From assembly GCA_963603365.1 (NCBI GenBank), contig CAVCMI010000026.1:1-29668 (forward strand): a DNA stretch of 29,668 bases, in the 5' to 3' direction. Of the stretch, positions 1-9,700 are shown piece after piece (positions within the stretch are counted from its first letter, which is position 1; each line of letters opens with the position of its first letter). The notes under the pieces were generated by a model. The model saw nothing but the letters and a program-made list of their open reading frames with translations, searched no databases and was not told where the DNA came from. The DNA is from F23-D06 sp963603365 (GTDB lineage Bacteria > Bacteroidota > Bacteroidia > Bacteroidales > WCHB1-69). Both the position numbers and the translations under genes were made by a program.

Positions 1-58
1 AGCCCGTCCGCGCCGATGGTACTGCCTTGACCGGTGGGAGAGTAGGTCGTCGCCCCAA
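1..58 (+). rRNA. rrf: 5S ribosomal RNA, 3' part only
   Basis: The first bases match the 3' half of bacterial 5S rRNA, including the conserved stretches CGCCGATGGTACTGC and GGTGGGAGAGTAGGTCG. The 5' half lies outside the window, so this is a partial gene and the window starts at the end of an rRNA operon. The exact 3' end is uncertain by a few bases because the pairing 5' strand of helix I is not visible. A rho-independent terminator follows within about 10 bases. Confidence 0.9.
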
Positions 59-68
59 TGCCACAGAA

Positions 69-97
69 GGGTCTCCTGTCACGGAGACCCTTTTTTT
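69..97 (+). terminator. Rho-independent terminator of the rRNA operon
   Basis: A perfect 8-bp stem (gggtctcc, 69-76, with ggagaccc, 83-90) closes a 6-base loop and is followed at once by seven T residues (91-97). Its position directly after the 5S rRNA fits termination of the rRNA operon. Confidence 0.93.
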
Positions 98-605
98 GTC
101 CCTGTAACTCAACTTGACAACAATAAGGCATTTTGATATCCCTCCGAGAATCGCATATTCACACCCATTTCCGATTTGTCGTACGAATACTGTTTCTCTC
201 AATTGAAAGAATGCTGTCCTTTCGCTAATTGTTCCATTATGTATACATTATAATGTAGTTCCCCTTTTTGCTAAATTCTCAGATATGAAGCGGCGTGACC
301 TATCCTTATAATAGCTGCTCCTCAATCCCATTTGTTACTCTTCCGGTCAGTGTCCGTATTCTTTATTTGCGGCTTTTCCTGTGTCCCTCATAATTCCTAT
401 TTTCAATGTCTCCATGGTGTTGCTCCCACCATACTTTGTCTGATTACGCTTGTAGAGCGTAGTCGTCACCCCTCCCTGACGACACAATACAAATATATGT
501 CAAGCCTACAAGCCTTCCATTATTAGATATAAGTATCCATATTTCAGAGCACTGTTCAATTTTCAAAAAAAAAAAAGCAGTGGAAAATATATGTGATTAT
601 TTTTG
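98..605. other. Intergenic stretch without a convincing gene
   Basis: This AT-rich stretch lies between the rRNA terminator and the promoter of the giant surface-protein gene. The only open frame above 60 codons (332-526, +) has no signal peptide, promoter or recognisable domain and looks like chance. A perfect 14-bp palindrome (tacattataatgta) lies at 244-257 and a 12-base A run at 565-576. I see no tRNA or IS end. Confidence 0.6.
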
Positions 606-613
606 TATTTTTG
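606..613 (+). promoter_or_regulatory. Bacteroidetes-type -7 promoter element upstream of the giant gene
   Basis: TATTTTTG matches the Bacteroidetes -7 consensus TAnnTTTG. No good -33 TTTG box is seen at the expected distance. If used, transcription would start near 620 and leave a leader of about 150 nt before the ATG at 770. That leader contains a small hairpin (aaggc 694-698 with gcctt 705-709). Confidence 0.55.
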
Positions 614-769
614 CAAGTTGATTATAAAGTGAAATGACATACTTATGCAAACTAATGAATCGAACAAAAAAAAGACCTGTTTGGACACCAATTAAGGCAA
701 ATACGCCTTCAATACACAGATACAAAGACAAATTAATAAATAACAATAGTAATAATTAAATCCAAAACG

Positions 770-3700
770 ATGAAAAAATTTATGATTTTTCTGCTGATGG
801 CGTTCCTATATTTGGGAACATGCCAGGCTCGCAGCGAAGCATTGCATTTGAATGGTGCGGATGCCAAGTTGCACAGTTGGGTCACAAAACCGTTTTCTCC
901 ATCGTATGATGCGAGTATGATGGCGGCACCTGCAGGTACGCCTGTAGTGACAGTTACCCCGGTGAATCCCCAGAGCATCAGCTTAAGCGGAGCACATAGT
1001 TCTGTTGTCTTCGCAGCAGCTTTCGATGCCAACGGTTCTGCGGAGGTTTTGTCGTCTTACAGATGGCTCGTAGATGGAGCATCGGTAAGCGTGACGGAAC
1101 CAACATTCACCTTTACAGGTTATTCCGCAGGTCAATATTCGGTTTGCTGTGAAATAACTACGGTAACCGGTGCCACCTACAGATCAAACAGTGTGGTTGT
1201 TACTGTGGCTGCCAACATAATTGTCTATGTTGAAGGTCCCGAGCATTCATGTCCTCAAGGAGTCGTGACTTTTACGGCCCAACATGAAAGCAACATCGAT
1301 TGCTCTTATCAATGGAGACGCGACGGTCAATACATCATCGGAGCAACTGGACGCTCATACTCGTTCAACGTTGACCAACTCCCGCTCGATCAGAAACTGG
1401 ATTACCAATACGACGTTCAAATCACTCGCAATGGATGCGAGGCTGTCTATTCCCCTGTACACTATTTTACCGTTTCCCCGATGCCTGTTACAACTGTTGA
1501 CGTGCCTCTCTTCTGTACCGGCGCAGCAAACGTTGTGGCCACAGCCAATTCTTACACTTCCGGTTCTGAACAGCCTTTCAAATGGAAATGGGTTAAAGAC
1601 GGAACAACTGACACTATTTTCACTTACGTAAATTATCTTACCATCGACAATCCTGTTTCAGGAGATGTTTACAAAGTGATTCCCGTTTATCAAAACAGCG
1701 CTTGCAATCCTCAGGAAACTTCATTTACGCTGTTGGACTACATTAATTCAGGAGTCAATCCTACTCTTGCAGATGCTCTCACACTTACCAGCTCGTCCGA
1801 TAAGGTTTGCCTTGACGGTATGGTTACACTTAACCTTGCTGACGTAAATGCAGGCAATACAGCACTCGGTAACATTACCTACACCTGGAAAATGAATGGC
1901 CAGGTTGTTCCCGGCGTTACTGGAAATGAGTATCGCGTTGCACTGCCGAACAGCGGTGACTATACTTTCCAAGTAGAGGCTTCTTTTGAAAACTATCCTT
2001 GCGGAATCGCATTGTCAAATGTAAAAACTGTCACTGTTGATGCCGTTCCGATGCAAGTGGCTATCTCTGGTGAGAATATGCTTTGCCAGAATGCTGACGG
2101 AACCTACAGCACAACCGCTTTGACTGCTGTCGTTACGCCCTCTACCGCTAATACCGTTTCTTATAAATGGACTGGCGATACAGATTTCGGCACGAACAAC
2201 ACTAAGATTTTTGATACCCCTGGCGTTAAAACAGTTATTGTGAAATCTGAAACAGGTTGCGAAGCAATGGCAGACTTTACTGTTTATGCGTTCGGATCTG
2301 ACCTTCAGATTACCCCGCTTACCGAAACCAGCGTTTGCCCTGGAACTCCTGTAACATTGCAGGCTTCTGCAACGGGTTGGACTGGCGACATTGCTTACTC
2401 TTGGTCTCATAGTACTACAGAAACAAACGCAACCGTTATCGTTACGCCTACTACAACCACAACTTATATTGTGACGGCTTCGTCCAACGGCTGCACAAAG
2501 ACAGCTTCAATACCGGTGGCGGTATTGAATGTTCCTGCTCAAGCGCCGACATTGCAAGTAAGCGCAGATCCTGTTTGCGTAGGAGATCTGGTTAATGTTA
2601 ATGTGAGTAATCATACGACGGGTCTCACATACATTTGGTATTATGACGGAGCAGAAATTCCCGGAGCTGGCTTACTTGAAACCATTACCTATCCTATCAC
2701 AGAGGCAGGTGCTCATTCTTTCAGTGCAAAATCAGTTAGTGCCGATGGTTGTGTCTTAGATATTTGGTCGACTGTCGGTGTTACAGCTATTGCCGCTCCC
2801 TCTCAACTCACAATTACTGGCAATAATGTCATTTGCGAAACCGCAAAGACTACATTGACTGCAAGCGCTTATGGTGCAGATCACTACAAATGGAGCACAG
2901 GTGATGTCGCTTCTTCCGTTGAAGTCGCGGCCGGTGTTTACAGTGTTACAGCATACGCAACGGCAAATGAAAATTCTTGCGCAGTTGAAGCCGAGTTCAC
3001 AGTCACCTCTTTTGGAGCCGACATCCAGATAACCGCTGCTCCCAGCAACACTGTTTGCAAAGGATCTTCTGTAACGCTTAACGTGAATGCTCAAGGCTGG
3101 CCCGAGGGCAATGTACATTATACATGGCACCATGTAACTGAGGGTGCTCATTCTTCTCAGATTACCGTTACACCTTCCGCTTCCGGCTATTATTACGTTA
3201 CTTCCAAACTTAGCAGCACAGCAGGAGATTGTGAAAGAAAAGACTCTATATATATTAATGTAATAGAAATCCCTGTTGTTGCCCTCGGCGAAATCACTTT
3301 TGTTGATGACAAAGATACGATTTGCGAAGGCGGTCAGACAACTATTGTAGTTAATGTTGCTGGTGTTTCTGATTACATTTGGTACGAAAACGGTACTCCG
3401 TTGAATGCCACATACCAGCATCTAAATACCGTAACCGTTTCGCCTGCTGCCGGAGTCTATTCCTACAACGTTCAAGTTGCAAGTCCTGAAGGTTGTGTCT
3501 CTGACGTTTCTGCCACAACGCCGGTCACATTGGTTGTTCTTCCCAATCCGACAATCGAAATCACTGGCGATCCTTGGATTTGCAACGACAGCAATGTTCG
3601 CCTTGTAGCTATTTTGAATGACACACTCAACACTACAGCTCAGAAAGCCGCTTATACCTATGAATGGCGTCTGTTTGACCAGACTCTCGTTAACGGCAAC

Positions 3701-6700
3701 AACGTTGTCGATGGACAAACACACAACTTCGTCATTCTCAACGATACACTCAAGACAACCCTGACCGATCAGGATCATGCTTACATATTCACAGTCAGCG
3801 CAACAAACAACAATGGTTGTGTTGCTAACAGCCAGCCATACAATGTTTATATCGGATCTGACATAAACGTTGCCGTCACTCTCGACTATGACTCCATTTG
3901 CAAAGGCGGTATTGTCACTGCTACAGCCCATCTTGGAGATTATAATATGCCTAACCTGACCTATCAATGGTACACACAAAAGGAAAGTGAAGCAACCCGC
4001 ACACTCGTTCCTTATGCAACTTCTCGCACATTTTCTACGGCCGTAACTGAAAAGACAAAATTCTTCGTTAAAGTTACCCAAACCACTACGGAATGTACGG
4101 CTGAAGGAGATGCAGAGGTCAAACTTATGCAAGATCTCAATCTCAAACTTGTCGTTTCGAACGAAGGCAACACTACAGGCGATGATTTCACCGTCTGCAA
4201 GGGTGAAGATGTTTATGTTACCGCTACCGTCAACGGCATTGTTGATGACAATTTAACTTATGTGTGGTTCGAGAACGGTGTCCTTATGCAAGGTGTTAAT
4301 GGCCCTTCATTCCACAAACAGCTCAACATCCTTGATGACGATACAACCTCTTATACATACGCTGCCTATATCGATTACGGCATTGAAGGTTGTGAACCTT
4401 ACAAGGTCTATTCCAATACTGTAAGAGTCAGACGTAATCCTATTGTTACGATTTCTGGTAACCACAACGTATGCTATATGGCTCCCAATCCGAACCCTGG
4501 CGAAGGTAATGTCCGTTTGGTCGCTTGGGTTGATGGTACTTATAATCCTGATTACCTCTACACATGGTATGAACATAATCAAGTGCGTAATAGCGCGGTT
4601 CCTGATAACATTTATGACAATATCTATACTGAAAACTGGATTCCCTCATACGATAATCCTTACTCATTTACTGTTGAAGTCACAGACGCCAATGGTTGTA
4701 CAACGATGAGTGAACCTTTTGAGGTTAACATCTATAGTAAACCCGAGGTTAACATTACAGCCGACCAAACCACTATCTGTAAAGGTGGTGAAGTTACTTT
4801 GACCGCACATCTTGACAATTACAATGATCCTATGCTTCAATATCAGTGGTATAAAAATGGTCACGAAATCAGCGATGCTATTCCTGGAATGACTGAACCC
4901 GTTGAAACTTTCGCCCCTACGGCCAGCACCACGTACGAAGTTAAGGTAACACACTTGATGAACTATTACAACCAGAGCTGTTTCAATATTGCTACAATTG
5001 CTATCGTAGTTAACGACGATCCTGTTGTTGATAGCATCACCACCAATCTTGTAAACAACACGGTATGCGAAGGCAGTGAAGTACAATTGACCGCTCATAT
5101 CAGCGGCGGCGTACCCGGCGGTGAAGTCTATACTTGGTACCGCAACGGCCAGGTCATCGAGGGAGCTGTTTCTGCTTATTATAACGAAACGCCCCAAGCA
5201 AACAACGGAGACTTGACTACTTACGTTTACGGAGTAAGCGTCCGTCAAACTGCTTCAGATTGCGAGTCTGATGTTCTTAATTATGCTACTATTACCGTTC
5301 TTCCGAACCCTGTACTTGTTATCACCACCGATCCCATCGTATGCGACACGCTGACGGGCAACATCGAGATGACGGCAAACGTCACCCCCGCCCCGGCCAC
5401 GGACTACCACTTCACATGGTATGAGGACAACGTGGCGCTCACCGGCGAGACCGGTGCTCACGGCGAGACGATGGTGCTCACGCGCGGCTACAGGGACTAT
5501 GCATACAATTTCAGCGTAGAGTTGGTGAACGAGTACGGCTGCACGACGAGGGCAGAGGCGACGGTGCTTGTGAACGACAACCCTGTCGTACACGCCACGG
5601 TCACAGAGACGGAAATCTGCGAAGGCGGAGAGATCACGCTCACGGCCAACCTTGACGACTACAATGCAGACATGCTCGAGTTCCACTGGTACGACGGCGA
5701 CGAGCTGATCGCAACAGCGACAGAGTTGAGCTACACGTTTGTTCCTGCCATTGGCACACACAGATATTCAATGACGGCGCTGCAGCGCAACTCGCTCTGT
5801 ATCGCAAGCAGCGACACGGTGGTTGTTACAGTGAACGCTGACCCTGTCGTGACGTCAATCACAACAGACCTTGACGGCAACGACGAGATCTGCGAAGGCC
5901 GTTACGTAACGATGACCGCCCATGTTGACGGCGGCGTGACCGGCGGCGAAGTCTACACATGGTACCGCAACGGCGAGGTCATCGAGGGAGCCGTAAGCGC
6001 AACGTACAGCGAGACGCCGCAGGCGCACAACGGCGATGTCACCACATACGTTTACGGTGTGAGCGTACGCCAGAGCGCAGCGGGCTGCGAGTCCGACGTG
6101 GTGAACTACAGCACGGTCACGGTGAAGCCGAACCCGGTTCTGGTGCTCACGACGGACCCCATCGTATGCGACACGCTGACTGGCAACATCGAGATGACGG
6201 CAAACGTCACCCCCGCCCCGGCCACGGACTACCACTTCACATGGTATGAGGACAACGTGGCGCTCACCGGCGAGACCGGTGCTCACGGCGAGACGATGGT
6301 GCTCACGCGCGGCTACAGGGACTATGCATACAATTTCAGCGTAGAGTTGGTGAACGAGTACGGCTGCACGACGAGGGCAGAGGCGACGGTGCTTGTGAAC
6401 GACAACCCTGTCGTACACGCCACGGTCACAGAGACGGAAATCTGCGAAGGCGGAGAGATCACGCTCACGGCCAACCTTGACGACTACAATGCAGACATGC
6501 TCGAGTTCCACTGGTACGACGGCGACGAGCTGATCGCAACAGCGACAGAGTTGAGCTACACGTTTGTTCCTGCCATTGGCACACACAGATATTCAATGAC
6601 GGCGCTGCAGCGCAACTCGCTCTGTATCGCAAGCAGCGACACGGTGGTTGTTACAGTGAATGTTGATCCTATCATCAGCAATGTAACCCTTTCCAACTAC

Positions 6701-9700
6701 ACCGCATGCCAAGGTGCCCAGATCCAGATTACTGCTGTTCCCGAGAATTACACTCCTTCGTCAACTGATGTTTACACATGGTACAGAAATGGAATCAGAA
6801 TTCCGGGCGCAACCTCCCAGACTATTTACGATTCACCTGTCACGGTTGATGGCAACACACAACAATTCGTTTACACAGCTGTTGTAACGCTCGAAGCTGC
6901 AGGTTGTACTTCTGAGCCTGTCAGCGCTAATGCCCTGACAATCTATGCTAATCCGGTTGTTGCAATCTCTGGCGATCAGCATGTTTGCGAAACGGACTAT
7001 ACGTTCCTTATCGCAAATGTTGACACAACTGGTATGAATGTTGGCAACCTGCATTATACTTGGTACATCAACGGTGCTATTAGAGACAATATGGCTTATA
7101 ACCTCGGCGATAGCAGATTCTTTGCTGAATACCTCTATCCTCAAGATGAACCCTATATCTTTACAGTCCATGTAGAAAGAGGTGACGTTGCTAACGCTTG
7201 CGGTGCAACTTCTGCTCCGTTCGAAGTCTATGTTTCTCCAGTACCTGATGTGACAGTTGTTCAAGCCAACGACATACATGACGTTTGCGTCGGCGGTGAA
7301 GTTACCCTCGAAGCACGTCTCGACAACTACAATACTGAAGACCTCACGTTCCAGTGGTATGAATTGAGAACGAGCACTCAAATTCTCGCTGTCGATTACT
7401 TGCCCAATGGTGGTTATGTATATGACACTATCTCCGTTACTTACAAGTACAATATTCCTGGTGCTACGCTTCCGTTCCTTACGGCTGCTCCGAGCCAGAC
7501 TACTACATTTGGTGTAACCGTTACTCAAACGACAACTCTTTGTACCGCAACTTCTGAATACAATATCAATGTTCACGCACTTCCTGCGGCTCCTGTCGTG
7601 ACAGTCAGTGACGCTATGATCTGCTCTGCTGCTGATGTTGACTTCAATGTCACCAACGACTACAGTGAATACGGCATTCCTACTTATACTTGGTATCAGG
7701 ATCGTTTCGTAATTCCTTCTGCAACTCAGGCTACATTCCATCAGAATGCTTACGCAATGTCAGTCGGCGTACACAACTACACTGTAATTGCATCGTTCGA
7801 TATGCCTGGTTGTGTTTCAGCAATGTCTGATGCTGCAATCGTAAAAGTCATCGAGAACCCGACCGTCGAGGTTTATACAACCGATCCCACTTCCATCTGC
7901 GAAGGCGGTGTTGTCAACTTCCACGCTGTCGTTACTCATCCTACCGAAGAACTTACATATTCCTATGCTTGGATTCAGCATAACGCATACATTGAGGGTG
8001 CTAATACTGCCGACCTGACAATTTCTCCTGAAGCCAACACTCAGGACTACATCTATACGGTTGAAGTAAGCTCACTGCCTGGCTGTACGGTTACAGCTAC
8101 CACGGACAACTATCCTGTGACTGTTGTTACCGATCCTCGCGTAACGCTCTCCATTGACCATAACGCCATCTGCGAAAACGGTCAAGCTACGATGACGGTC
8201 AACGTAGAAGGCGGCATCAATGATGTCAATGGCATTGATCCTTACACCTACACTTGGTACAACAAGACGACAGGCGAATTTGTACAATTCGATGCTACCA
8301 ACGTTAACACTATGACAGTTCCTACGATGAACTACATCGGTTCAATCGATTACAAAGTAGATGTTACCGCTGCTGCTTACGGATGTGCAAGCACAACTAA
8401 TTCAGTTAACATTATCGTACATGAAACTCCTGCCGCACCGGTCGTGACAGTCAGCGACGCTATGGTCTGTGCAGCTGCCGACGTTGATTTCAACGTCACC
8501 AACGACTACAGTGAATACGGCGTGCCTACCTACACATGGTACCAGGATCGCTTCGTTATCCCTGAAGCAACAATGAGCAATTTCCATCAGAATGCCAATA
8601 CGATGGAAGTTGGAGTTCACAATTACACTGTAGTGGCTTCATTTGATATGCCTGGTTGTGTATCACCTGTTTCTGACAACAATATTGTAGAAGTTATTGA
8701 GAACCCCACCGTAAATGTTTATACAACCGATCCTACTTCCATCTGCGAAGGCGGTGTCATCACATTCAACGCTGTCGTTACTCATCCTACCCAGAACCTC
8801 ACTTACACCTACGCTTGGAGCGAACATGACACTGTAATTGCCGGTGCAAACACCAATACACTGACAATTTCTCCTGAAGCCAACACTCAGGACTACATCT
8901 ATACGGTTGAAGTAAGCTCACTGCCTGGCTGTACGGTTACAGCTACCACGGACAACTATCCTGTGACTGTTGTTACCGATCCTCGCGTAACGCTTTCTAT
9001 TGACAACTCCACAATCTGCGAAGGCGGTGAGGCTACCCTGACTGCTAACATTGAGGGCGGAATCAGCGACGTGAACGGTATTAATCCTTACACATTCAAA
9101 TGGTTCAACAACACAACTGGCGAATATGTATCATTCGACGAGACTAATGTCAACACACTGACAGTCTCTGAAATGAACAATATCGGTTCAATTGATTACA
9201 AGGTTGAAGTTTCTGCTCTTACATACGGTTGTGCCAGCACTTCTAATGTGACTAACCTCGCAGTTGTTGCTGATCCCGTTGTGAACATTGCTGTTGCACA
9301 AGACGCTTACCAGACGGTTTGTAACGAAGGTTTCTCAGTACTGGTTGCCAATGTACAAGGCGGTGTCGGAACCAATTCTTACGAATGGTTCAAGGATGGC
9401 GTTGGTCATCAGTACAACAATGCTGCTTCTATTGAAACAGGCATTCTTTACACCACTGACGCCAACAACTTTGTAGTTAATGTTGACCAAACAGGTTCCG
9501 GATGTTCCGCAACTGCATCTTTCCAGATGAATGTTGTAGACGCTTACCAAGTTGCTATCTCTTCTGTTGACAACAGAACCGATGTCTGCCAAGGCGGTAC
9601 GGTTACTATGCAAGCCTCTCTTGCAAACCAGCCAGTTGCAGGCGACCAACCGGTCTTCACATGGTACAAGTTTGACAACGAAATCTATGGTACCAACAAC

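Noticed and set aside
332..526. 64-codon frame in the 5' intergenic region
   Set aside because: It has no promoter, signal peptide or domain, and its composition is Cys/Ser-rich as expected for chance.
565..576. Run of 12 A residues as a phase-variation tract
   Set aside because: It lies about 200 bases upstream of the start and upstream of the likely promoter, with no evidence that its length affects expression.
5255..6586. Two long - strand frames with the same protein sequence (5255-5761 and 5855-6586)
   Set aside because: They are antisense shadows of the duplicated GC-rich block; their identity to each other only reflects the repeat.
5333..9266. CRISPR-like or short tandem array
   Set aside because: The repeats are long coding modules in frame with a surface protein, not short repeats with unique spacers.
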